The position numbers were made by a program, and so were the translations under genes. Below, one piece after another: positions 1 to 11,307 of a stretch of 64,000 nt of DNA. Origin of the DNA: CBDCCT01 sp965214995 (GTDB taxonomy: Bacteria > Deinococcota > Deinococci > Deinococcales > Trueperaceae); NCBI GenBank assembly GCA_965214995.1, contig CBDCCT010000002.1, forward strand, positions 310,001 to 374,000. The letters are read 5' to 3'. The first letter of the stretch is position 1. Each line of letters begins with the position of its first letter. The notes below the pieces were generated by a model. The model had not been told where the DNA came from. It saw only the letters and a program-made list of their open reading frames with translations, and did not search any database.

Positions 1-568
1 GTTTGAAAACTGAAGCTGTTTTTTTACATTAATGGACATTGGCCAAGCCACTGACGTGGCTTTATACGGAAATCATTAAAGTAACGTCTATACGTTCTTG
101 ATAACTCAAATCTTCCCACATCATATGAAAAACTCATTTAGCAAGAGCTGGGACGCAATTGACTCTTCACTTGCATCTGCTACTGCAGTAAATTAATCCG
201 GCGTTGTTGTTACCGCTCACGTTGTATTATTCTCTTTCACATCAGCGCCTGCCTGTTTCCGGACGATATAGACGTTATACGTGCTCAAGCGGTGCTCAAT
301 CATGACTCGAGCAGCTCTTTGAAATAGAGTTTTTATCATTCGCTAGACGTATACAAATATTCTTACTGCGAGCGTCAAGAACATTTGTTGCTATATCATC
401 GCTCATCGTCGATCGTTCATCGTCCATTGCCCATCGCTCAATTGCATCTCTTTGTCCAACCCTCGAACCATAACTTAAGCTATCAAGGAACCCTTTGGAA
501 AAGAAGAACAAAAACAAGGACCACGGCTCAAGACGGAGAAACAAAACAACAAAAATAGGCAACGAAAC
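1..568. other. Window start, 5' flank of UBC6-like gene
   Basis: No gene is recognised here. The last 150 bases before the ATG at 569 are A-rich and would be the leader of the UBC6-like gene. Long reading frames on the minus strand are antisense shadows of that GC-rich gene. Confidence 0.6.
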
Positions 569-1609
569 ATGGCCACCCAAGCCGCCACGAAGCGCCTCAC
601 GAAAGAGTACCTCTCCATCACCGCCAACCCACCTCCCTTCATCACCGCCCACCCGTCCGAAAGCAACATCCTCGAATGGCACTACGTCCTCACCGGCCCG
701 CCCGCAACCCCCTACGCCGCCGGCCAATACTGGGGCACGCTGCTCTTCCCGCCGGAGTACCCCTTCGCGCCGCCAGCCATCCGCATGCACACGCCCTCAG
801 GACGCTTCCAGCCGTCGACGCGGCTGTGCCTGAGCATCAGCGACTTCCACCCGAAGAGCTTCAATCCGGCGTGGGAGGTGTCGACCATCCTGGTTGGCCT
901 GCTCAGCTTCATGACTAGCGAGGAGATGACGACGGGGAGCGTGCGCGCGGGCTGGGCGGAGCGGAAGGCGCTGGCGGGTTGGAGCCGGTGGTGGAATAGC
1001 ACCGGCGGGGGCAGTTGGAGGCCGGGTGCTGAGTCAGAACTCGAAATGGAGATGGAGGTGGAGGCAGGGAAGAGGGGTGTTGGAAGAGATAAAGGAGGCA
1101 AGGGAAAGACAAAGGGAAGAGACGGTGCTGGAAGTGCTACTGCTGGAAGCAACAGCAACACGCGCACGAACAACGGCTCCATCAAGGCCGGCGACGGCGG
1201 CGCTAAGTTCCGCGCCGAGTGGCCTGACCTTGACGCCGAGAACTGGCGCTGGATGAAGGAAGCGCGTATCGATCCGCTGACGGGGACCGTCCTCTCGTCT
1301 GAATCCGAAACCCTCTCGTCCACCTCCCGCTCCGGTGATGATGGTACGAAGGATGCAGCAGGCCAGACGCAGTCGTGCACGCCGGATGCGGCCACGGCGC
1401 TGTTCTCACACTTGCCTAGCGGTGCCGGTAACGTTAAGAGAGAGGCAGCTTCTTCTTCTTCTCCTTCTGCTTCTTCGTCCTCGGGACAGGCGGGCCAGAG
1501 GGATGATGCGAGGACGTGGCTGGCGAGGAACAAGTATGCTGTCGGGGCGGTGGTGCTGTTTGGGTACATACTCGTGGCGCGGATGATGGAGGGTAGTGGA
1601 GATTTGTAA
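569..1609 (+). CDS. UBC6: Ubiquitin-conjugating enzyme E2 J / Ubc6-type, tail-anchored (ERAD)
   Basis: Single-exon gene of 346 aa. Residues 1-120 form a UBC fold of the E2 J (Ubc6) class: PPPF..HPSESNILEWHYVL near 21-41, the PPEYPFAPP loop near 61-69, and TRLCLSISDFHPKSFNPAW with the catalytic Cys at about residue 87. EEMTTGS near 117 is also characteristic of the family. A low-complexity charged and Ser-rich linker follows (about 140-315). A hydrophobic stretch near residues 322-340 ends the protein as a C-terminal tail anchor. Ubc6 enzymes sit in the ER membrane and supply ubiquitin for degradation of misfolded ER proteins. The 5' half is much more GC-rich than its neighbours. The linker is longer than in yeast Ubc6. 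The family call is firm; the ER role follows from family and topology. Confidence 0.93.
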   Translation: MATQAATKRLTKEYLSITANPPPFITAHPSESNILEWHYVLTGPPATPYAAGQYWGTLLFPPEYPFAPPAIRMHTPSGRFQPSTRLCLSISDFHPKSFNPAWEVSTILVGLLSFMTSEEMTTGSVRAGWAERKALAGWSRWWNSTGGGSWRPGAESELEMEMEVEAGKRGVGRDKGGKGKTKGRDGAGSATAGSNSNTRTNNGSIKAGDGGAKFRAEWPDLDAENWRWMKEARIDPLTGTVLSSESETLSSTSRSGDDGTKDAAGQTQSCTPDAATALFSHLPSGAGNVKREAASSSSPSASSSSGQAGQRDDARTWLARNKYAVGAVVLFGYILVARMMEGSGDL

Positions 1610-3683
1610 TTTCTTGCACCTTTTCACATCATTTTTTACTTTTCGTAAATCGACTTTTACTAGAGCTAGAGAAGGACTCTTGTCATGGAGGTTAGGATTT
1701 TATCATCGTTATCAACATTACGCTTTTATGGATGATAGTGAAGATGATGGACAACGGGTAAGGTGAACTGTGTATACTATAGTTGGACGTCTAACGGTTC
1801 CGGTGAGGGAGAGAGCATCAAAATTACCCAGATAGAAGTTTTGCGTGATATGTTCAGCCCGGTGGGTAGAATGTAGGGCAGGAACCACGCTGCACAATCC
1901 GACAGCGCGTGTCTGGTAGCAGTACAGATTAAATAGACGGAAGAAATGGCTGGACAGGCACATGAACGCGGGACGAGCAGACTGACGTTCGGACACACGC
2001 TTGGAGATTGGATTTTTTTCTTTAATTTGAGTGTAGCAGCCCTTAGAGTTGGAGGAGACTGATGTCAGATACTATGGAGAAAGATGAGTAGAGAATGTCA
2101 AAAGGAAAGGGACGGCTACATGCTTTGATTTAGTGTATATAATCACCTTGGAATATTTGCAAGAAATTCTTCCGCTCTTACTTTTAAAGGTAAACTCCAT
2201 GATCTGATTGATCTGCTGCTTTGGGGTCTCACCTATCTTTTCATCATGACAATCACTGGCAATTGAATGACTTGAAGACGTTGAATTAACATGTATCATA
2301 TGTGTAGAGGTTGTGACAGTGATGGTCCGTATATAAGATCATATTGCCGTTTCCTTCTTGAATACTACGCTCGAGCATGTATTAAGCTGTTTATGTTCTG
2401 TGATTCAAAATCTAATCAAACCGGCTAATATGAAGATAGTTGCTATTAATCGACAGTAAACTCTTCCTCCATTCTCATTCATACAACTCTCAGACTTGTT
2501 GACTATGCGAATGTCTATTATTCTTCTATTGATTAAGGGGTCGAGGTACAGAGATACCGTCTACTAATTGCCCTCATCGTCAAGACCTCGTCCAGGCAGG
2601 TCTTCTGGTGACCTTATTCTTGCTATCTGTTCGAAAGCCGATTTTCAAATATGTTGTATATTCAGTGGTCCGAAGGAGAGACAACGTGAAGCGGGTTGTT
2701 TCAAAATTGATAAATAATAATGTCTACCTTTTTGAACTTAACAGGCCTTGCAGCATACAAGCAATTCGCGGCACGGATTGGGATATCCTAATGGCAAATT
2801 TATTGTAACGCTGTAGGATAAGTATTTCTGGTGTCATATATTTCAAATTAAGTTATAGAACCGTTGTCATTTAAATAAAGTGGTTGAGAGTACCAGGAAT
2901 GCTTCAAAAACAACGTTAGTTATCAAGCAAAACATATGACTTGATAGAAATGAGGAAAATCGTCATCATACGAGTTCGACGCCGTCTTAGAGTTAGACGA
3001 AGTAGCAAGTGAAGATCATCGTCGGAAGCAATTGAAATCAAACCTCCAATCAATCTTCAAAAGTGAACAATAACAAACATAAGCCGTTATAAGGAAGTTC
3101 TACTCTTTGTGTGTTGGTGGTGAATTGAATTCTGTCTGATATATCTCTGGTGGACATGGCTGTTATCTATTCTTCATCGGAAACGGTGTTTTTAGAGAAG
3201 TGAGTATTTTTTGATGAAGGAAGATAATTTATATTGAATACGGATATTGCAACAATTAACAAGCATTGGATAAGTTGCACGTGCACGTATTTAACAGCTG
3301 CTTATCAAACCCATGCTATAAAATGATGCAACTAGCATAAAAAACGTTAATCATTACAATTTTCAAGAGTATCGATGTCCTTTTTAGATTAATCTATCAT
3401 TTAGTAGAATAATGTGTGGTGAAAGAAGAAATTCGAAATACGAAATCATAGCTCAAACAGTTCTGTATCTGCAGTTAGCTGTAAATGGTAAAAGATAACT
3501 ATTCTTAAATTGAAACGGATCAACGGAAGTAAACAAACCCTGATAAACTTTGCTAATGCTCGCAGAGTAATCAATCGACATCATACAGCTGACACAAAGA
3601 AGTCGATTTCAGGAATCTCAAAAATTATAGGATCGTTGGAATCATCTCAATTATCATTCATTTAGAACATGGCTCTTTAAGAA
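1610..3683. other. Intergenic, no gene recognised
   Basis: About 2.1 kb of AT-rich sequence between the UBC6-like gene and the dehydrogenase. Only short frames with no recognisable domain occur. No tRNA or repeat was seen. Confidence 0.5.
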
Positions 3684-4753
3684 ATGACTTCCAACAAAGT
3701 AATCATCGTAACGGGCGCATCCAGAGGTTTGTTCACTTCGACAATTTCTCAAAATCCTTCATAAAATCAACGTATACAACCAATCCTTTTAATTGTATAT
3801 CTTACAAAAGCATACGGGCAAGCTACATTTAATATTTGTGCATGTTGTTGACTACTCAAAGGCATCGGCCTTGCGGCTACCCGCTACCTCCTCACCCGCT
3901 CCTCTCCGCCGTGCAACGTGGTCATTGTTGCCCGAACAGCCCCTCCCCTCGAAACACTAAGAGAGGAGTTTCCAGAACGTGTGGAGACATTGGTAGGTAG
4001 CCTTGGTGTTGCTCGGTCATCTTCATCACTACCGCCTTACGGTCTCGAGAAGCGAGTGACAGAGGCTGCAGAAAAGAGATGGGGTCGCATTGATGGGCTC
4101 GTCATCAATCATGCGGTACTAGCGCCAGTAGGTAGAGTAGTAACCGGAGATGCTGGGGTCGAAGGGTGGGAGCAGGTGTTTCGGGTAAACCTCTTTTCAG
4201 GAATTGCGCTGGTACGTACAGTTTGATGTTCTTACACTGCTAAGAAAGCGTTTCCGGAATATCTTCCGTTTGAAGAGTAACATCGTCCCTAGATTAGAGC
4301 GGCGGCACCACTTCTACGTAAGGCAAAAGGACGTATTATCTTTACATCATCTGGAGCTGCTGTTCGAGCATATTCTGCTTGGGGCGCTTATGGCGCATCG
4401 AAAGCTGCTCTGAATCACCTCGCAATGACATTGGCAGCAGAGGAACCTGATATTACCACCATATCCATACGACCTGGAGTAGTCGATACCGAAATGCAAG
4501 AAGAGATTCGCAATGTTCATCCGGGACACATGGACCGCGTAGACATCGACAAGTTCAATTCTCTACACCAAACAGGCAAGTTACTAACGCCGGAACAGCC
4601 AGGCAACGTTATCGCAAGGCTAGCACTGAACGGCAAGAAAGAGCTAAGTGGAAAATTTGAAAGGTAAGTGGTTGGAAAATGAGCATATACGATGAGCCTC
4701 TGAACAAAATCTCTTCCTCTAGTTGGGACGACATAGTACTGGACGAATTTTGA
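3684..4753 (+). CDS. Short-chain dehydrogenase/reductase, IRC24/benzil-reductase-like
   Basis: Four exons: 3684-3726, 3862-4211, 4293-4663, 4723-4753, giving 264 aa with all phases consistent. The N-terminus has the Rossmann motif VTGASRGIG, split by intron 1. INHA near the expected NNAG position, then TSSGAA and the catalytic WGAYGASK (Tyr and Lys) identify a classical SDR. RPGVVDTEM follows the active site. The C-terminal SGKFESWDDIVLDEF, assembled across intron 3, resembles the end of yeast Irc24/YIR035C-type reductases, which reduce diketones such as benzil with NADPH. The true substrate is not visible. Introns are GT..AG of 135, 81 and 59 nt. Confidence 0.88.
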
Positions 4754-5859
4754 GATACGAGCTGGCCTGATGAACTTTTGAACAACAGATTATCATCTCA
4801 CCTCATGGTTTGGCAATTGCTGTAACAAGAGAAGATAGTTAGCAGAAGACTAGCATGTGCATCACGATAAAGAAGTCTGATCTTTAAATCAGCTGAAAGA
4901 TGAAAAGACTATATTGATATCATCATGCGACAGTTGCCTACAGTTTTAGCATGGAATATATTTTATACATCATTTAAAAGTTAAGAGACAACAAAATTAG
5001 AGAGCTTACCAGAGCATACTCAACGCGGTCACATCAGATCCTTAGCCCTGAAATGAAGCATTTGGATCGGGGAATTTTAACGTTTCGATGTACTCTACTT
5101 CACATAGTGTAGCAGTGGCTTGTCCGATGCTACCAAACAATGGTAAGAAATTTTATACGTCGGTACGAGGCGATGAATGAAGTTTTTGTATCCGCCCTAA
5201 GCCAGATAGCACATTTTGTGCATCGTCTCCTTCCATAGGAGATGCAGTTTAGGTTGCATGGTACTTTCTCTTTATAGCGAATACTTGGATTTGCCGACTG
5301 CTTTTAAGAGACGTGAGCCACAGAGTAGCATATTATAACACTAAGCGATCCTAGAGTAGAATATTAGCAGACAGTTAATAAGCTAGGCATAAATGGATAA
5401 TTCGTTAAAACGAAGCAATCAGAGGGTCTTTTTGGCTAAGAACTAGTGATCACCATGGAATGTCTGATAGGGGCGACACTTATAAAAGCTCATCATATAG
5501 TCTTCGAAATATAACCAATTGAACCTACATACCTCAGTACAAATGTCGATCGGCGAATAGTTCACCAACAAGTGTGTCGACGTTACAACAGAGCAGTGAA
5601 GATATATAGTTGTGAACATAAAACTTCAGCAGATGAAAATTTCGGTTACAGGCAGACGTAGGTCTGTGCGTTAAGTTATCTAAGCCTTTTACGGTCTTGC
5701 TCTGTGAGTGACCGTTGCTTCACCCTGTGGCAGACATACAAATACCACATCACCGGCCAGCTTCAGATTATGATAGAGCCTCGGAAGAAGCTTGTGTTAT
5801 TCCTGCGAAGACTAGGAAAGGCCAACGGTGCTATTACCTGAGAAATATAAAAGGAAGAT
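4754..5859. other. Intergenic, no gene recognised
   Basis: About 1.1 kb without a frame that resembles a protein family. It holds the 3' end of the dehydrogenase gene and the promoter of the DR1 gene. Confidence 0.5.
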
Positions 5860-6466
5860 ATGTCTGACAGGGAGCTTGGAGGTATGATAATTAGTAAAGA
5901 TTTCTATTTTTGTGTTGCGGTGATGCTAATGGCAATGATTATTGAAAAGGAAATGACGATTTATCGTTACCAAAAGGTATTCAATAAATGTTCGCCTGAT
6001 TACGCTGCGGACCCGCTAATTTTTCCATTTCAAGCTACTGTACAGAAGATTATTACTGAAATTCTTCATGCGGATTCCGGCATGACCTTTGCAAAAGAAA
6101 CACGAGACCTGCTCATTGAATGCTGCGTGGAGTTTATTAGGCTCATTTCATCCGAAGCAAATGAGATAGCAGAGAAAGAGGCGAAGAAGACTATAGCGTG
6201 CGAACACGTGAAAGCTGCTCTAGAGGAGCTGGGGTTCGGAGACTATATCGATGCGATATCAGGAGTTGCTTCTGACTACCGCAAGCAACAAGTAGTACGT
6301 TGTATATGTTACACTATTACTAGGAGAGGAGCTAATACCGGCTTCGCAGAATCGTGAGAAGAAGCAAAGCAAAATTGAGCAGAGTGGTATGACCGAAGAG
6401 GAATTGATAAGACAGCAGCAAGAGCTATTCCGCTCAGCTACTGATAAATATAATTCAGGGCCATAA
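5860..6466 (+). CDS. NCB2: Negative cofactor 2 beta (DR1), histone-fold transcription repressor
   Basis: Reconstructed from four exons: 5860-5881, 5950-5976, 6035-6294, 6329-6466 (148 aa). Exon 2 is a 27-nt microexon that supplies NDDLSLPK, the conserved entry to the histone fold. The fold continues with ATVQKIITEIL, FAKETRDLLIECC, ISSEANEIAEKEAKKT and LEELGFGDYI. The tail NREKKQSKIEQSGMTEEEL..QQQELF is also typical of DR1. NC2 beta dimerises with NC2 alpha and binds TBP on promoter DNA, blocking TFIIA/TFIIB and redistributing TBP. Without the microexon the frame breaks, so it is well supported. The last donor (6294 or 6291) and its acceptor are less certain. Confidence 0.92.
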
Positions 6467-6803
6467 TGTTTTCATTCTGTTAAAGGAGATCGGATGGGTT
6501 GGTAAAAATGTATCAGTTATTTCGAGTTCCCGCATTACTCGTGTGTAGCTTGACTTACTAGAACATGTACTTAAATTGATCTTTGCGTAGTTTTGGTACG
6601 CATATATCTCTGTGAGAAAAGATAATGTGACTATTCCACGTACTTCATTTAATATTACTTAAAGTGAAGTGAAAAGTTGTAGGCAACAGAAACGAGTCAA
6701 AACACTTGATCAGCATGTAGTGGGGTAGCTTGGTACAAACCTTTATGTAGATTACATTTCAACGTTCCTTAGAAATTCTTCTTAAACTTAACGAAAGCAA
6801 GTC
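6467..6803. other. Intergenic between DR1 and DID2 genes
   Basis: About 340 bases of AT-rich sequence with no coding signal. It should hold the DR1 3' end and the DID2 promoter. Confidence 0.5.
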
Positions 6804-7584
6804 ATGTCAGGCCTTGAAAAGGCCTTATTTAATCTGAAAGTAAATACTGAAGAGAAGAAGTTGAATCAATGAAACATCACTGATCGAGCACGCAATAGTT
6901 TACTACGAAGCAACTAAACAGACAGGCAGCAAAGGCTGGTAAAGACGAGCTGACGGAAAAAGCTAAGCTTAAGAAGGTATGTAGAATAGCTTCGATGGGG
7001 TACTGAGCGTATATGCTGAGAATCCTACGTAGGCAATTCAGCAAAACCACACGGATATCGCTAAGATATATGCGCAAAATGCCATACGGAAACAAAATGA
7101 GAAGCTCAATCTTCTCCGACTCGGATCCCGCATCGACGCTGTCAGTAGCAGAGTACAGACTGCGGTGACCATGCGTCAGGTTAGTGGAAGCATGGCAAAT
7201 GTGGTCAGAGGGATGGATTCTGCCATGAAGAGCATGGACCTGGATCGGGTAGGCAATACTTCCGCATCGAACGGCTGTTATGCGTCATTAATAGAGCCTT
7301 TCAATAACGTTACATTCTAGATATCAGCGGTCATGGACAAATTTGAAACACAGTTTGAAGACCTAGATGTTGCGACAGCATACTACGAAAATGCGACTTC
7401 TTCTGCAACAGCCGTTGCAACACCGCAGGACGATGTTGATCGGTTGATGAACCAGGTAGCCGATGAAGCTGGAGTTGAGCTTCACCAAGATCTAGAAGCT
7501 GCTACACCTGCAAATACTAAAGTCGGTGCAAACGAACAGCTGGAGGAAGGTTTAGGCGATAGGTTGAGAGCTTTGAGGAACTGA
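6804..7584 (+). CDS. DID2: ESCRT-III subunit Did2 / CHMP1
   Basis: Four exons: 6804-6839, 6899-6976, 7033-7248, 7321-7584, all in phase 0, giving 197 aa, the normal length for the family (yeast Did2 is 204). The protein opens with MSGLEKALFNLK, then FTTKQLNRQAAKAGKDE and KIYAQNAIRKQNEKLNLLRL, the basic helical core. It continues with VVRGMDSAMKSMDL and MDKFETQFEDLDV. The C-terminal helix LEEGLGDRLRALRN is a MIT-interacting motif that binds Vps4/Vta1. Did2 recruits Vps4 to disassemble ESCRT-III on endosomes during multivesicular-body sorting. Confidence 0.95.
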
Positions 7585-8375
7585 TGGTTTCAAACCATCT
7601 TTTCACCATGCTTCGTCGAGCTTCTATTAGGCGTCCGGAGTGTTTCTGTAAATCGATCATATTATATTATATGCTACTCATACATTTCGTCGCTATTCTA
7701 TGCCGTACATTATCATCTAACTTGTGCACTGAACTCTGTGGCTCAGACGAAGGCCATTCGCCTCAATCGCTCATTGCAGTGAATGTACAGAATTGATGAT
7801 TCGTTGAGTGACCGACGCTAACACTGTCATCAGGGTATTTTTGATGTTATGACGTGTGGCGCCCCTCTGATGAACCCAAAAGGTATTCGCTAGTAGCGTT
7901 TTGGGAAGTCTTAAGTTCAACGTAGCACACGTCAATCATATAATGTAGTCTTTCAGCGGTATCTCTGCACCATTGAGGACTTGATCTATTCACCGAAAAA
8001 CGGTACAACTTATATCTTAGAGTACGAGAAATGACTCTGTCTTCTGTAATTTGGTTGTTATATCCTTCATACCATAATTCAAATATACTCCAACGTCTAG
8101 GGCCTCCAAAAGCTTGAATGCTGCTTCCGCTTTAGCCCGCACCTCCGCACTGCGAAAGAACAACCGTTGTGGCGTAGAAACACTCACTAATCACCCCAGC
8201 GTCAAACCAAGTTTACCTTAGTCGGCTTCCATCCCGCCACGCCGACCAACCAGGGTTTGCTATCACTGAAGAAGCCCCACTCACAGTACAGGTCAAGTCT
8301 TAAGTATTTCATGTGCCCTGTCCCCACTAATTTCAATCTACCTTTCCTCTCATATACTCTACTCTGCCTCCATCG
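7585..8375. other. Intergenic, no gene recognised
   Basis: About 790 bases. The stretch before 8376 is pyrimidine-rich, as expected of a fungal promoter and leader. No conserved protein segment was seen. Confidence 0.5.
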
Positions 8376-11003
8376 ATGGGAGATTCCCTTGACGATTCTG
8401 AATTACCGCCTAAAAACGAAAGTTGGGCTGAATCAAATGCCCATGACCGTGCTCCCGTAGCGGACCTACGCCAGGACCATTTACTCAACAGCGATAACAA
8501 ATCCACAAAGAGTGCTCAAAATGCCGAGGATGCAAACTCGGGCTCAAGATGGGCGTTACCTGAGAGAGCGAGTCAGCGGAGTCGTCCGTTATCGAACAGC
8601 TCTCGGAAATACGATGTCTCCAGCAATCCAACCGCAGCTGCCCCTCCACCAGCGCCGCCGCCCATCAATGTTGCGGCTGCTGGCAATACATATACCTCCA
8701 TAGGATCCAAGAGGCCGCTTCAAAAACCAAATATTTTTATCCGAATGAGAGAAGGGATAAAGCGATTCTTTCTTCATACAAAAGTTGCTATTCTCTCAAG
8801 CCGGGTCAATTATCTACTTGTGTTTGTGCCTGTTGGAATGGCTGTGAAATTCACCGGAGCAGATCAACCAGTGGTTTTTTCTCTGAATGCGTTAGCCGTC
8901 GTACCACTTGCCAACTTGCTATCCTATGCAACTGAAAGTGCAGCGATGCGCCTGGGAGACACAGTAGGCGCTTTGCTTAACATTACCTTTGGTAACGCAG
9001 TGGAAGTGATTATATTGTAAGTTTGATGGTTTGACGTTGAATTAAGCTCATGCTGATCATGCACAGCATGTAAGTTAGATGCCATATTTGACATGACTTT
9101 AAGAGCATGCCACGTTTCAGAGAAACCTATCATTCTGCATAAGATACTTCAGAGCTTTTACCATTTATGCATCTGCTAATTCAACCTTCTATCAGCATTG
9201 CTTTAGTAAAGGTACGTTACTGCTGTGAAATTCAAATTTACAATAAATTAACCTTGGATAGAATGAAATACGCATTGTCCAGGCAGCCTTGATTGGGTCC
9301 ATATTATCTAATATGTTGCTTGTCATGGGGACTTCGTTTCTACTCGGTGGACTTAACTATAGAGAACAGGTATAATCTATATTAAACAGTCTTTGTGGTG
9401 ATCAATTCTGAACGATTATACAGGTCTACAACAGTACCGCCACTCAAATCAGTGCTTATCTGCTAAGTCTAAGTGTTATGAGCTTGTTACTTCCAGTATG
9501 TAATATGACTTCTTCGGTGCGTATAGTGTTCTTGAATTTCGTTATTAACTCGAATTAGACTGCCTTCCATGCATCTTGGAGAGACAGTGATCTCGCAGAT
9601 GAGACGACACTGAAAATCAGCCGAGGTACTAGTGTAGTAAGTTTTTCGTATTACAACCGCTTGAGAGACGTATCTTACTTTTTTATAGGTTCTGTTGCTG
9701 GTGTACATTTTGTATCTTTTGTTCATTTTGAAAACACACTCATATCTTTACGCAAGTACTCCACAAGTGGAAGTTGATCAAGAAGCGCACCCAGGGGTCC
9801 TGGCAAACATGATGGGCTCTTCGGCTTCGTCCTCAAATGCGGATGACAGTGATACTGAAGGATCCTCAATACACGTGCCCACTAAGCGCTTTAAAATTTT
9901 TCGGAGAATGCGTCGCAAGTCAGGAGCTAGTTCTATAATTTCTCCATCTGTGCCTTCAACTTTGAGTTCTCCTTCGACTGAGGGCCCTACACAGACTGTC
10001 ACAGTACCTCTGGTTAACCTTGATCGTTCGGTCGTAGATCGCAATCAACGCAGGCTCTCAAATGCAGTTTTCACGGTTAGCGGTGATGAAGCCGATACTG
10101 ATGGAGAAAACGACTCTGTGTCTCGCGTAAGAGACTTTGAAGCTGAACGAGGCGGCTCTTCTCATTCAGCGCCACAAAAAATTGAGGCGCTTAGCAATGA
10201 GATAAGCACAGCGGAAAATGCAGTTCAATTCAATGGTGGCAGTTCTGCTACTTTTACTGAAAAACCGCAAGTGCCGAGGGGTCCAATGACAAATGGATCC
10301 TCTCATGTTGAACCAAATAAAACGATAACGCCCAGGAACAGGCCGACCATAAATACGTTGCTGGAAACAAGTTTTATACCTGAAGAAGAACCCGAACTTT
10401 CTCGCACTTCAGCTATTGTAATCTTGCTTATTACTACTGCATTTGTGGCGGTTTGCGCGGAATTCTTGCTTGATGCTTTGCCGGCTATGTTGGAGAAGAG
10501 CTCGATCAGCCAGGCTTTCATCGGGCTGGTGGTTTTGCCAGTTATCGGCAATGCAGCTGAAATGGTGACTGCTGTGAAGTTCGCTGCGAAGAATAAAATG
10601 GATCTGTCCATTAAGGTTGCTTTTGGAAGCAGCATTCAAATAGGTTTGTAGCCTTTACACAAAATTCTTGAAGCGTGCCTTTGCTAATTACGTACTGTAG
10701 CGCTCTTTATCACCCCTTTCGTTGTTTTGCTCGGCTGGTGTACTTCCAAGGAAATGACACTCCATTTCACGCTTTTTGAAACCATCTCGCTATTCGCCAC
10801 GGCTTTTGTTGTCAATTATCTGGTTCTTGATGGTAGAAGCAATTATTTGGAAGGCTCGCTTCTGATAGCTTCATTCACTATAATTGGGTAAGTTAATTCT
10901 TCAATCTGTCCTGAAATTAAGTTGACATGTTCTTTGAAGGGTGGCCGCGTTTTACTATCCTGACTCTCAAGCACAGAGCCAACTTGGTGGTTCCCCATCG
11001 TAA
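8376..11003 (+). CDS. VCX1: Vacuolar Ca2+/H+ exchanger, VCX1/CAX family
   Basis: Eight exons: 8376-9016, 9196-9211, 9262-9369, 9424-9495, 9559-9636, 9689-10643, 10701-10887, 10940-11003; 706 aa with all phases consistent. Exon 2 is only 16 nt and completes the first cation-binding repeat GNAVEVIIFIALVKNEI. The second repeat reads GNAAEMVTAVKFA. Hydrophobic segments flank both repeats (for example SRVNYLLVFVPVGMAV and VVLPVIGNA). A Ser-rich, charged loop of roughly 200 residues (genomic 9760-10390) separates the two halves, making the protein much longer than yeast Vcx1 (411 aa). CAX proteins load Ca2+ into the vacuole using the proton gradient. Odd point: the His usual after GNAAE is Met here. 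A retrotransposon lies about 220 bp downstream. Confidence 0.92.
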
Positions 11004-11220
11004 ATTTTGCAATAAACCTTGGTATAGTAAGATATGATTTTTAATGAATTATTAACGGGCCATGATGTACTAAGATTGGTGAAAATGTTATTTCTATGAC
11101 ATGTGTTTTGGAATTACATTGGTAGAATGTAGCGTAGATTTATAAATTAACCAAATTGACATTGTAATACAACGGTTTATGCTATCATCGTAAATTAATA
11201 TTCGTATGTATAGCTCTGGA

Positions 11221-11225
11221 TATAA
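11221..11225. repeat. Target-site duplication TATAA, left copy (outer element)
   Basis: TATAA directly precedes the 5' LTR and recurs at 23615-23619 directly after the 3' LTR. A 5-bp duplication is the size made by copia and gypsy integrases. Confidence 0.85.
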
Positions 11226-11307
11226 TGTTGGAGTAGGTCACGTGCCTTACCAATATTTATACCAACTTCACGATAGTAGTGTAGATAAATATATATAACT
11301 ATCTTTA
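11226..11307. repeat. 5' LTR of outer copia-type element
   Basis: 82 bp, the same length as the 3' LTR. I count 13 differences between the copies by eye, all transitions (C/T or G/A), as RIP produces. It starts TGTTGGAGTAGG, a common copia LTR start. It retains several CA dinucleotides. A possible primer-binding site, GGTTATAAGCC, follows at about 11308. Confidence 0.85.

Noticed and set aside
712..1569. 285-codon frame on the minus strand
   Set aside because: It lies wholly antisense to the well-supported UBC6-like gene. Its Ser/Pro-rich translation reflects GC bias and no domain is seen.
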